Positions 1 through 7,627 of a stretch of DNA of 9,568 nucleotides are shown here, piece after piece; position 1 is the stretch's first letter, and each line of letters starts with the position of its first letter. The translations under genes and the position numbers were made by a program. The stretch spans positions 1 through 9,568 of the forward strand of contig DBBR01000069.1 in NCBI GenBank assembly GCA_002292325.1. The letters are read 5' to 3'. The stretch is from Flavobacteriales bacterium UBA979 (lineage in GTDB: Bacteria > Bacteroidota > Bacteroidia > Flavobacteriales_D > Sanyastnellaceae). The notes under the pieces are model-generated. The model did no database searches. It had not been told where the DNA came from and saw only the letters and a list, made by a program, of their open reading frames with translations.

Positions 1-39
1 CCGTTTCACAACAGTGTGCTACTCTTTTGTAGCGGAGCG

Positions 40-71
40 CAAAGATAACGATTTCAACCTTTGGTTCGCAA
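40..71 (-). promoter_or_regulatory. Leftward Bacteroidota-type promoter
   Basis: On the minus strand a TTG (69-71) is followed after 21 bases by TATCTTTG (40-47). This is an exact match to the Bacteroidota primary sigma-factor consensus TTG-N17-23-TAnnTTTG. Transcription would start near position 33 and leave the window at base 1, so the gene it serves is not visible. The presumed leader contains a small inverted repeat, GCTAC/GTAGC (18-22 with 29-33, 6-base loop). No ATG lies between the presumed start site and the window edge. A plus-strand reading frame is open across the same bases, so a chance match is possible. Confidence 0.5.
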
Positions 72-209
72 CAATTGTACGGCGCATTCAGAAAAAAGTT
101 ACCGTACCAATCGAAAACATGAAAAGACACCCGTTGAAACCGATTGAATATCAAAAGTTTCAGCGCTAAAAAAGCACCAAATAAATTTCAACTTCCCTCA
201 TTCGCGCAC

Positions 210-1148
210 TCAAAACCGGCTTGAACGGAGCTTCGCGCGCTTCACCAAATAAGCGGATAACACGGGAAAAACCCCTGAAGCGATGTCGACGTCCACCCAA
301 TCAATGCGGTACTGGGCGCAACGTATTTCCAGTTCTTTGCGAAGATTGGCCATGCGATCTCGGTAAGCTGCGCGCACTTCCATGGGATGAAGTCGAACCT
401 CCTCTCCCGTCTCCAAATCTTCAAAAATGGTCGGACGATCCGCAAAATCAAAGTTCATTTCTGTTGAATCCTCCAGAACGTGAAAAAGCACTACCTCATG
501 CTTGTTATGCCGCAAATGTTGAAGAGCGGCCATCAATTCATCAACGTCTCCTCCTCGATCCAACAAGTCACTGAAAACAATCACCAACGAACGACGAGGA
601 CTCGCCTCTGCAATCTGATGCAGCGCCTCCACAGTAGATGTAGCCTTTTGGCGCTGACCAACCGAATCCAGCAAACGCTCCAACTCATGATAAATCATTC
701 GCATGTGGGCCGCAGATGACTTTGCCGGAATGTGGGCATCCAAATCCTCGCTAAACACGCTGAGTCCCACAGCGTCACGTTGCCGACGGAAGAGCTCCAT
801 CAATGCAGCACTGCTGTGGATGGCAAACTTCAACTTGTTCATGTCAGGGCCATTAGGCTGGACCTCAGCAGGGTACCACATCGAACTGCTGCAATCCAAC
901 ACCAGCTGACACCGAAGATTGGTCTCTTCCTCGTACCGCTTTACAAACAACTTATCCGTGCGACCGTAAAGCTTCCAATCAATGTGCCGTGTGGATTCAC
1001 CGGGGTTGTACAACCGATGTTCTGCAAATTCAACCGAAAACCCATGAAACGGACTCTTATGCATGCCGGTAATGAAGCCTTCAACTGCTTGGCGCGCGAG
1101 TAATTCGAGTCGGCCAAGCCTTTGCAATAAAGAGGGGTCAACATTCAT
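210..1148 (-). CDS. DUF58 (MoxR-associated, vWA-like) protein
   Basis: This is a 312-residue DUF58-family protein. Family members carry a von Willebrand factor A-like fold and usually work with a MoxR AAA+ ATPase in complex assembly or chaperone-like roles; the exact role here is unknown. The family signature is clear at residues 47-63 (YNPGESTRHIDWKLYGR). A MIDAS-type DxSxS lies at D85, S87 and S89, and a further candidate metal-site acidic residue is in VFSDLLD near residue 194. No signal peptide or membrane segment is seen, so it is probably cytoplasmic. I chose the ATG at 1146-1148. The open frame continues upstream to an in-frame ATG at 1152-1154 and on to 1202, but the longest version would begin inside the trxA terminator. 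A TATCTTTC (1159-1166), one base off the promoter -7 element, sits just upstream but lacks a correctly spaced TTG. No moxR gene is adjacent in the window. Confidence 0.9.
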   Translation of the reverse strand: MNVDPSLLQRLGRLELLARQAVEGFITGMHKSPFHGFSVEFAEHRLYNPGESTRHIDWKLYGRTDKLFVKRYEEETNLRCQLVLDCSSSMWYPAEVQPNGPDMNKLKFAIHSSAALMELFRRQRDAVGLSVFSEDLDAHIPAKSSAAHMRMIYHELERLLDSVGQRQKATSTVEALHQIAEASPRRSLVIVFSDLLDRGGDVDELMAALQHLRHNKHEVVLFHVLEDSTEMNFDFADRPTIFEDLETGEEVRLHPMEVRAAYRDRMANLRKELEIRCAQYRIDWVDVDIASGVFPVLSAYLVKRAKLRSSRF

Positions 1149-1199
1149 GGGCATGACGGAAAGATACGAAGTGAAACACCCATCATGGAGGCCCTGAAA

Positions 1200-1226
1200 C
1201 AAAAAATCCCCGCCAGTGGCGAGGAT
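1200..1226 (-). terminator. Intrinsic terminator after trxA
   Basis: Read on the minus strand, ATCCTCGCC-ACT-GGCGGGGAT forms a 9-bp stem (one U-G wobble) with a 3-base loop across 1206-1226. A run of six Ts follows directly at 1201-1206. It lies about 48 bases past the trxA stop codon and before the DUF58 gene. It should end most dnaE-trxA transcription and separate the DUF58 gene from it. Confidence 0.85.
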
Positions 1227-1273
1227 CCTTCGTTGTGAATGCAGTGACGCATTTTCTGAAAGCGATGTGCGAA

Positions 1274-1591
1274 TTAAAGCAGCGCTTCCAATTTCTCGAT
1301 CAGAACATTCTTCGGGACGGCTCCGACGCTTTTATCAACGACTTCGCCGTTCTTGAGAAACAAGATGGTTGGTATGTTCCGTACCCCGTATTTCATGCTG
1401 ATATCGCCAAAATTATCGACGTTCACTTTTCCGATAACTGCTCGACCGTCATAGTCGTTCGCGAGTTCTTCCACTACCGGGCCTACCATGCGGCAGGGCC
1501 CACACCACTCTGCCCAAAAATCTACGATTACAGGCTTATCACTTTTCAAAGCAAGATCTTCGAAATTTTGGTCGGTAAATTCTACAGCCAT
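1274..1591 (-). CDS. trxA: Thioredoxin
   Basis: This is a 105-residue thioredoxin, a protein-disulfide reductase usually kept reduced by thioredoxin reductase. The active site WCGPC has its redox cysteines at residues 30 and 33, and the conserved cis-proline is P74 in RNIPT. The length matches ordinary cytoplasmic bacterial thioredoxins. I chose the ATG at 1589-1591 because it gives the family-typical N-terminus (MAVEFTD) and follows an A-rich stretch. The frame stays open upstream through ATGs at 1601-1603, 1658-1660 and 1661-1663 to a GTG at 1667-1669. That would add a short hydrophobic segment (TLAFLIASALAVAIM) preceded by one lysine, which could be a membrane anchor. It follows dnaE on the same strand and ends before a strong terminator, so it is probably the last gene of that transcript. 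No separate promoter was identified. Confidence 0.93.
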   Translation of the reverse strand: MAVEFTDQNFEDLALKSDKPVIVDFWAEWCGPCRMVGPVVEELANDYDGRAVIGKVNVDNFGDISMKYGVRNIPTILFLKNGEVVDKSVGAVPKNVLIEKLEALL

Positions 1592-1745
1592 TTTTTTAGT
1601 CATTATGGCGACGGCTAATGCAGACGCAATTAAAAAAGCTAAGGTAGGCGCCGTCTTCATCATGGCCACCGCTTTTAGCGGAGATTAACATGCCTTTTAT
1701 CCACTCTCTAAGCTTTGGATTCGTGAAAAAGTTTTGACACATCTT

Positions 1746-1763
1746 TGGCCAAACCATTGGCCA
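1746..1763 (-). other. Hairpin directly after the dnaE stop
   Basis: TGGCCAA (1746-1752) and TTGGCCA (1757-1763) form a perfect 7-bp inverted repeat with a 4-base loop. It begins one base past the dnaE stop codon on the minus strand. No T-run follows directly, so it does not look like a normal intrinsic terminator. It could stabilise the dnaE message end or act as a processing site between dnaE and trxA. Confidence 0.35.
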
Positions 1764-1764
1764 T

Positions 1765-4700
1765 TCACTTCATGGTCTCCAATCGGTATTGAACTCCCCC
1801 ACCGGCTATCAGCGCCTCCAACTCCTCCACAAACCCATCGTCGAGGGTCACTTTGCGCGTGCGACTTGGCATCTCAAGAGCCATTCCTTCGTCGTGCACT
1901 TCAACCGTCAACCCAACGGATCCAGGATGACCCTCAATCATTTGACCAATGGATTCCAAACGTTCATCACTCAGCGTGCTTAACTCAAGTTGCAGGCACA
2001 AGCGCGAAACCCACTTTTCTCGCACATCAGCCAAAAGCTCCATTTGCCTCACCTTAAATTCCACATCATTCGGATCTTCGCGATAGCGTCTCTGCTCAAC
2101 AGAACCTCGCACAAATACAAACCAACCTTCCACGACGTAATCTTTGAACTTGAGGTAATCCTCGCCAAACAGCATAAAACGTTCGCTTCCCCGATAGTCC
2201 TCGATGGTCACACTTCCGAATGGTTTTCCTGCTTTGGAAATGCGGTGCTGCGCTTCGACCACACGACCTGCAAACCGCAACTCCTTGCCTCTCCACGCAA
2301 GCGGTTCACTCAATACCTCCAGCCCTTCAGAGGGAAAGCAGAGGTGCTTCATCTCAAACCGAAATTTGTCCAGCGGATGACCGGAGATGTAAACGCCGAT
2401 GATGTCGCGTTCTCGCGCAAGTAAATCCATCTGGTCCCAGGGCTCGCATGCGGGAATTGCCGGCTCGGGCATTTCCATTTCCTCCATCCCGCCAAACAAG
2501 GAAGCTTGTGCAGAGGACTCCGATTCCTGATGACCTGCGCCATAGCGTGCAGCCAACTCAATCAACGTGCGGCCTTTTTCATCCTCCGCGAAGAACTGCG
2601 CTCGATGCAGGCCTTCAAATCCATCGAATGCTCCTCCCAAGGACAGGGCCTCAAAGACACGCTTATTAACGTCCTTCGGAGATACACGCCGAGCAAAGTC
2701 AAACAAACTCTTGTAGACTCCATCTCCATCCCCACGCCCTTCGATCACAGCAGCCACAGCTCCTTCTCCTACGCCCCTCATCGCTCCCAGTCCAAATCGA
2801 ATTGCACCTGCCGGGTTCACACGAAATTTGAAGAGCGATTCATTCACATCAGGCCCCAAAACTGGGATGCCTCTATGACGAGATTCCTCCATGAACAAGG
2901 TGACTTGTTTGATGTCGTTCATGTTATTCGACAGCACCGCGGCCATGTATTCTGCAGGATAATTTGCCTTGAGGTATGCTGTTTGGTACGCGACCCAAGC
3001 GTAGCATGTAGAGTGTGATTTATTAAAAGCATACGAAGCGAACGCCTCCCAGTCCTTCCAAATCTTTTCAAGCTTCGCGGTATCGTGTCCTCGTTCTGCT
3101 CCTTGTGTCAGAAATTGCGGCTTCATCTGGGCAATTAAATCTGCCTTTTTCTTACCCATGGCCTTTCTGAGCGTATCCGCCTCGCCCTTGGTAAATCCCG
3201 CGAGCTTTTGAGAGAGCAGCATCACCTGCTCTTGGTATACCGTGATGCCATAAGTCTCTTCCAAAAATTCTTCGCACGCATCCAAGTCGTACGTGATCGG
3301 TTCCTGACCGTGCTTGCGTTTGACAAATGAAGGAATGTACTCCAACGGTCCTGGGCGATACAAAGCATTCATGGCAATGAGGTCTCCAAACACCGTCGGT
3401 TTGAGGTCCTTCAAGTACTTCTGCATGCCCGCCGATTCGTATTGAAAAATACCAATGGTTTCACCGCGTTGAAACAACTCATAGGTCTTGGTGTCGTCCA
3501 GCGGAAACTGATCGGGGTCGAGGTCAATGCCATGACGATCCTTCACATTGCGAACGGCATCCTTGATGATCGTCAGGGTCTTGAGACCCAAAAAGTCCAT
3601 CTTTAAGAGTCCGGCGTCCTCAGCTACGGCGTTGTCAAATTGGGTACACGAAAGGTCACTGTCCTTCGCCACAGCCACGGGAACATAATCTGTGATATCC
3701 GACGGAGTGATGATCACTCCGCACGCATGAATGCCGGTGTTCCTCAAGCTGCCCTCCAATATGCGCGCTGTCTGCAACGTTTGTCCTTCCAAAGTAGCCC
3801 GCTTGGCCAGCTCTTTGATGTTGTTGACTTGCTGCAAACCCTCGGAGCCTCGGAGCTTTTCTTTGAGCGTTTTATCGTCGAGCGAAAAAAGTTTTTTGAG
3901 GCTGATGTCCGGCATCAATTTCGCGATTCGATCGGCATCTGGAAGAGGAAGTTCCAGCACACGCGCCGTGTCGCGTATGGAACTTTTGGCAGCCATCGAC
4001 CCGTACGTAATGATTTGAGCTACTTGCTTGGAACCGTACTTTTCGATCACGTAATCGATGACCTTGCTGCGACCCTCGTCGTCAAAGTCAATGTCAATAT
4101 CAGGTAAACTGACACGATCAGGATTCAAAAATCGCTCAAATAGCAGGTCGTACTCTATCGGATCGACATTGGTAATTCCCACACAATAGGCCACTGCTGA
4201 TCCAGCCGCAGAACCTCGACCAGGCCCGACACTGACTCCCATTTTTCGTGCAGCCCTCGTGAAATCTTGGACGATTAGAAAATACCCAGGGTACCCGGTT
4301 CGCTCAATGGTTTCCAGCTCAAAATCCAATCGCTCCCGAATTTCATCCGTGATCTCAGAATAACGATCGCCTGCGCCCTCGTAGGTCAAATGCCGCAAAT
4401 AAGCATTTTCCCCACGCTTGCCTTCGTCAGCCGCATCGGCTGCATCGATGAATTCTTCTGGAATATCAAACGCGGGCAATAACACATCACGTTCTAAGGT
4501 ATACGATTCGCAGGCATCAGCAATGGTTTGGGTCTTCTGCAACGCTTCTGGCAGGTCGGCAAACAGTTTCCGCATTTCAGCCGGAGACTTGAGGTAAAAT
4601 TCCTCATTGGGCATACCAAAGCGGAATTCTCTTCCTCTCTTGCCCATGTATTTCTTGGGCTTGCTCACGTTTTGCGCATCCTTTACGCACAACAAAATAT

Positions 4701-6078
4701 CATGCGCCTCTGCTTGCTTTTTGTAGGTGTAATAGGAGTTGTTGGCCGCGATGTATTCCACACCGTGCTTGGCACAAAAGCGCAAAAGCACCTCGTTTAC
4801 GACTTGTTCTTCTTCCAAGCCATGTCGGTTGATCTCCGCATAGAAGTTGGGGCCCATGGTATCTTTCCACCATACAAACGCCTCCTCTGCTTGCTGCTCT
4901 CCCACGTTGAGAATTAAAGAAGGAACTTCTCCAAAAAGTCCGCCTGTGGTGACAATGATGTCCGATTTGAATTCTTCTACCAGGGTCTTATCAATGCGTG
5001 GTACATAATAAAATCCGTCCGTATAAGCCTTCGAACTGAGCTTTGTCAGATGATGGTAGCCCTGCTTGTTTTTGGCCAATAAGACCGTGGGATATCCATC
5101 GTCCTTGGTCGATCGATCGGTGTGGTCACGGCAAACATTCAATTCTGCGCCTACAATGGCTTTGATGCCCGCCTTATTGGCCGCTCGAACAAATTGGAAC
5201 GCGCCCATCATGTTTCCATGATCTGAAATCGCAAGGGCATTCAATCCTTGATCAACAGCGGTTTCCACCAGCTCGTTGACATTGCTGACTGCCTGCAGAA
5301 TGCTGAATTGACTGTGCGTATGTAAGTGGACAAAAGGCACGTCTTCCGAAAGCGAAGCGGCTTTTCCTCCTGGCTCCCCTCCCAGCATGCTTTCTGTTGG
5401 AGGAGAACTTGAGTCCGGCCCTTGGGCCGCCTTAAAATTCGGCGCCTCCAATTCAGGCGCCTCATATACAATCGCGTCCGGCTCGGTCAGTTCTGGCCGC
5501 TGAATCACGCGCAATCGACACAATTCGAAGAAACACCGAGCCGTTGCATCCACGTCGTAGGCCGCATCATGCGCTTCACCAAATCCTTTATTGAAGAGTT
5601 TCTGATGAAGCTCAGTCAAGGTCGGCCATTTGAATTGACCCCCTCGCCCCCCTGGAATCGCACAAAATTCGGTGGCTTCGTTTTTAGAATCAATCACCGG
5701 CTTGTCCGTGAGTTTTTCGATGGGATCTCCCAATCGATGGTACTCAGCGCCTACAATATTGACATCAAATTCGATGTTGTGGCCCATCACATAGGATGCC
5801 CTTGCCAAATCTTGATTGAACTCTTCAAGTACATCCACCAGAGGTGCTCCTTCCGCCTCAGCTCGTTCGGTCGTAATGCCGTGAATTTTGGCAGAAGTAA
5901 ATGGAATGGTGAACCCTTCGGGCTTGACTATACGGTTCCCTCTTGAGATCAATTTACCTTGAGCATCATGCAGCTGCCACGCCAACTGCACCAATCGGGG
6001 CCAATTTTCACTGTCCGTTAGCGGCGCATTCCAATCCCTGGGCAATCCCGTCGTCTCCGTATCGTAAATCAAGAACAT
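1765..6078 (-). CDS. dnaE: DNA polymerase III alpha subunit with fused proofreading exonuclease
   Basis: This is the replicative polymerase catalytic subunit, 1437 residues from the ATG at 6076-6078. That is longer than E. coli DnaE (about 1160) because a DnaQ-like 3'-5' exonuclease domain occupies residues 1 to about 195. The complete DEDDh set is present: D6 and E8 (DTETTG), D105 (GHNIEFD), H170 and D175 (HDAAYD). A Pro/Ser/Glu-rich linker (about 196-247) leads to the PHP domain (HLHTHS at 251-256). The polymerase core has GPGRGSAAGS (618-627) and catalytic aspartates D660 and D662 (PDIDIDFDDEGR) and D828 (KMDFLGL). Then come a helix-hairpin-helix region near 1095-1115, a beta-clamp-binding motif QASLF (1191-1195), an OB fold (about 1265-1345) and a C-terminal tau-binding-type region. 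The last PHP metal motif is degenerate (AANNSYY where ATNDxHY is common). An in-frame TTG at 6097-6099 would add seven residues but is less likely. The gene starts 68 bases after the SDR stop, with no clear promoter or terminator in the gap. Confidence 0.97.
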   Translation of the reverse strand: MFLIYDTETTGLPRDWNAPLTDSENWPRLVQLAWQLHDAQGKLISRGNRIVKPEGFTIPFTSAKIHGITTERAEAEGAPLVDVLEEFNQDLARASYVMGHNIEFDVNIVGAEYHRLGDPIEKLTDKPVIDSKNEATEFCAIPGGRGGQFKWPTLTELHQKLFNKGFGEAHDAAYDVDATARCFFELCRLRVIQRPELTEPDAIVYEAPELEAPNFKAAQGPDSSSPPTESMLGGEPGGKAASLSEDVPFVHLHTHSQFSILQAVSNVNELVETAVDQGLNALAISDHGNMMGAFQFVRAANKAGIKAIVGAELNVCRDHTDRSTKDDGYPTVLLAKNKQGYHHLTKLSSKAYTDGFYYVPRIDKTLVEEFKSDIIVTTGGLFGEVPSLILNVGEQQAEEAFVWWKDTMGPNFYAEINRHGLEEEQVVNEVLLRFCAKHGVEYIAANNSYYTYKKQAEAHDILLCVKDAQNVSKPKKYMGKRGREFRFGMPNEEFYLKSPAEMRKLFADLPEALQKTQTIADACESYTLERDVLLPAFDIPEEFIDAADAADEGKRGENAYLRHLTYEGAGDRYSEITDEIRERLDFELETIERTGYPGYFLIVQDFTRAARKMGVSVGPGRGSAAGSAVAYCVGITNVDPIEYDLLFERFLNPDRVSLPDIDIDFDDEGRSKVIDYVIEKYGSKQVAQIITYGSMAAKSSIRDTARVLELPLPDADRIAKLMPDISLKKLFSLDDKTLKEKLRGSEGLQQVNNIKELAKRATLEGQTLQTARILEGSLRNTGIHACGVIITPSDITDYVPVAVAKDSDLSCTQFDNAVAEDAGLLKMDFLGLKTLTIIKDAVRNVKDRHGIDLDPDQFPLDDTKTYELFQRGETIGIFQYESAGMQKYLKDLKPTVFGDLIAMNALYRPGPLEYIPSFVKRKHGQEPITYDLDACEEFLEETYGITVYQEQVMLLSQKLAGFTKGEADTLRKAMGKKKADLIAQMKPQFLTQGAERGHDTAKLEKIWKDWEAFASYAFNKSHSTCYAWVAYQTAYLKANYPAEYMAAVLSNNMNDIKQVTLFMEESRHRGIPVLGPDVNESLFKFRVNPAGAIRFGLGAMRGVGEGAVAAVIEGRGDGDGVYKSLFDFARRVSPKDVNKRVFEALSLGGAFDGFEGLHRAQFFAEDEKGRTLIELAARYGAGHQESESSAQASLFGGMEEMEMPEPAIPACEPWDQMDLLARERDIIGVYISGHPLDKFRFEMKHLCFPSEGLEVLSEPLAWRGKELRFAGRVVEAQHRISKAGKPFGSVTIEDYRGSERFMLFGEDYLKFKDYVVEGWFVFVRGSVEQRRYREDPNDVEFKVRQMELLADVREKWVSRLCLQLELSTLSDERLESIGQMIEGHPGSVGLTVEVHDEGMALEMPSRTRKVTLDDGFVEELEALIAGGGVQYRLETMK
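2494..2508 (-). other. dnaE: Sliding-clamp binding motif of DnaE
   Basis: These codons encode QASLF at residues 1191-1195 of DnaE. It fits the bacterial beta-clamp binding pentapeptide (QxxLF type) and lies between the helix-hairpin-helix region and the OB fold, where the internal clamp motif of E. coli DnaE is found. Clamp binding here would give the polymerase its processivity. Confidence 0.75.
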
Positions 6079-6146
6079 CCATCGAAAATACACTCGCAAC
6101 GACGGATTCGGGCGTTTTAAACCCGCGATTTATTCACGCCTTCTCC

Positions 6147-6851
6147 TCACTCGATGTCACCGTCAAAAGGTCGAATCACCAGTTCTTCCATCACAGCCTC
6201 GGGAGGCAGCTCCCAGGCATGCCAAACCGCATTAGCCACATGTTCTGCAGCTAAAAGCCTGTTTTCAGGAAACTCAACTCCTTCCCACGAATGACTCCAG
6301 GTTGGACCCGGCATGACAGAAGTCACTCGAATACCAAGCGGGCGCAATTCATGACGAAATGCATCGATCATGATTCCTTGTGCATGTTTGGTGATGCTGT
6401 ACGAAGGCTTGCCGTCAAATCGCTTACGTGAAGCAACAGAAGCCATATGAATCAGATGTGCTCCTCGCGGCATTAAAGCATGAAGACCCCGCACTAAATC
6501 GTACTGAGACAGCACATTAAGCTGCATCATATAATTCAGATTATCCGCAGATTCTGTCAACAATAATCCCGGTAGATACACGCCGGCGTTATTGATCAGA
6601 ACATCCAGATGGGATATCTCCTTCTGCAAGTCGACAATGAGTTGCTTGACCGCAGATGGATCGCTCAAGTCACAAGGGTGCACGTGCACTGTACAATCCA
6701 AAGCGCTGAGTTCCTCCTTGAGCATCCTGAGGTCTTGCACATTTCGCGCGACCACATGCAAGTCGGATGCCGCCGGAGCGAATCGATCAACAAGTGCACG
6801 TCCGATGCCCTTTGTTGCTCCGGTTATCAATACAGTAGGTCGATTCTTCAT
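6147..6851 (-). CDS. Short-chain dehydrogenase/reductase (possible pterin reductase)
   Basis: This is a 234-residue classical SDR oxidoreductase. The cofactor motif TGATKGIG is at residues 10-17 and NNAG at 87-90. The catalytic Ser-Tyr-Lys set is S138, Y151 and K155 (YSITK), and N111 is in LNV. An arginine after the second strand (VVARN, R36) suggests NADPH rather than NADH. The start is the ATG at 6849-6851, which overlaps the stop codon of the FolB-cupin gene as ATGA and places the first beta strand right at the N-terminus. Longer forms of the frame would lie inside the upstream gene. SDR substrate cannot be read from sequence. The coupling to a dihydroneopterin aldolase gene suggests a FolM-like dihydromonapterin/dihydrofolate reductase or a sepiapterin-reductase-like enzyme (inference). 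General keto-reductase activity is the main alternative. Confidence 0.93.
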   Translation of the reverse strand: MKNRPTVLITGATKGIGRALVDRFAPAASDLHVVARNVQDLRMLKEELSALDCTVHVHPCDLSDPSAVKQLIVDLQKEISHLDVLINNAGVYLPGLLLTESADNLNYMMQLNVLSQYDLVRGLHALMPRGAHLIHMASVASRKRFDGKPSYSITKHAQGIMIDAFRHELRPLGIRVTSVMPGPTWSHSWEGVEFPENRLLAAEHVANAVWHAWELPPEAVMEELVIRPFDGDIE

Positions 6852-7624
6852 GCTCTGGTGTTTTGTTCCATGCCAAAAAACCGCTTTCGATACGGCCTCG
6901 AATCCGGCCATTCTTCCGGCACTTCCACCGTGATCTCGTCTGCTGGGTTGAAAGCAGGTCGGTTCACACACAAAACCGTGCGCATGGCCTCACTCGGGTT
7001 ATCGTATTGGTGCACGAAATCCAGCGGCCAAAAATGTGCGAGTCCCGCTTCTATGGGCTGGCCTTGGAGTTCAAGTCCCGTGGAAATCACCAGTTCTGCC
7101 TCCCCCATCTCACGATGAACATGCGCCGGAATCCTACCTCCAGAAGGGATGTGCAACAAATAAACGCCGCAATCTTGATTTTCATGAAGGATGTGCACAT
7201 GACCGAAATCATTCTGTTCCAGGCCATACTTCATCTCATTCGCGTGGCGCAACACAGTCACTTGCGGAATCGCCTTGCCAGACAGTGCTTGTGGCTTCTC
7301 AATGCATACCTCCACTGCGTCAGGTTGAATTGATGGCCGATCAACGGGTGGTTTCATCAATGCGATCGCTGCTACTGCCTCTGCCGCGGTTTCCAATAAT
7401 TGAAATTGCCCGGCCTCGAGTAAGAACTCCACATCACCGCAGACGTGACTGTAGTCGACGCTTTCCGACAGCGATACTCCAAAATATCCAGGCTTCCGCT
7501 CAAAAAATAGCTTAAGTTGAATTTGAAGCGGTTGGGGCTTGATGCGCTCGTGGGGATGAATTCCGACCAGGCAGTTCAGGCTCAGATCCTTGAGGGCAAT
7601 CATGTCGTGGGTTGAAGAATTCAT
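6848..7624 (-). CDS. folB: Dihydroneopterin aldolase-cupin fusion protein
   Basis: This is a 258-residue two-domain protein. Residues about 8-123 are a FolB/FolX-type dihydroneopterin aldolase or epimerase domain. The residues matching the catalytic Glu, Tyr and Lys of FolB are present: E26 (GIHPHE), Y58 (VDYSH) and K110 (EKP), plus the LExxAE helix near 77-82. In folate synthesis this enzyme cleaves dihydroneopterin to 6-hydroxymethyl-dihydropterin and glycolaldehyde. Residues about 140-235 form a cupin. Motif 1 gives H168, H170 and E175 (G-x5-HxH-x4-E) and motif 2 gives H205 and N209 (PLDFVHQYDN), so metal binding is expected. FolB alone is usually about 115-125 residues, so the cupin is an extra domain. 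Its role is unknown; it could be sensory, structural, or a metal-dependent step on a pterin. The start at 7622-7624 lies three bases after the CYTH stop; a second ATG (7601-7603) is possible. The stop overlaps the SDR start. Confidence 0.92.
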   Translation of the reverse strand: MNSSTHDMIALKDLSLNCLVGIHPHERIKPQPLQIQLKLFFERKPGYFGVSLSESVDYSHVCGDVEFLLEAGQFQLLETAAEAVAAIALMKPPVDRPSIQPDAVEVCIEKPQALSGKAIPQVTVLRHANEMKYGLEQNDFGHVHILHENQDCGVYLLHIPSGGRIPAHVHREMGEAELVISTGLELQGQPIEAGLAHFWPLDFVHQYDNPSEAMRTVLCVNRPAFNPADEITVEVPEEWPDSRPYRKRFFGMEQNTRA

Positions 7625-7627
7625 GAC

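Noticed and set aside
135..162. Inverted repeat TGAAAC/GTTTCA downstream of the DUF58 gene as a terminator
   Set aside because: Only 6 bp with a loop of 16 bases, weak A/T-rich pairing, and no T-run directly after it on the minus strand.
1149..1202. Longer start for the DUF58 gene (18 more residues)
   Set aside because: It would begin inside the T-run side of the trxA terminator, and the extra residues do not resemble the family N-terminus.
3640..4107. Long plus-strand open frames opposite dnaE (this one and several others)
   Set aside because: They show no recognisable protein motifs and lie opposite a strongly supported polymerase gene, so they are antisense shadows.
6083..6146. Own promoter for dnaE with TATTTTCG (6083-6090, minus)
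   Set aside because: One mismatch in the -7 element and no TTG at 17-23 bases upstream; dnaE may be read from the upstream operon or from a promoter I cannot identify.
6852..6971. Longer start for the SDR gene (40 more residues)
   Set aside because: It lies entirely within the FolB-cupin gene in another frame; the ATG at 6849-6851 forms an ATGA overlap and places the first Rossmann strand correctly.
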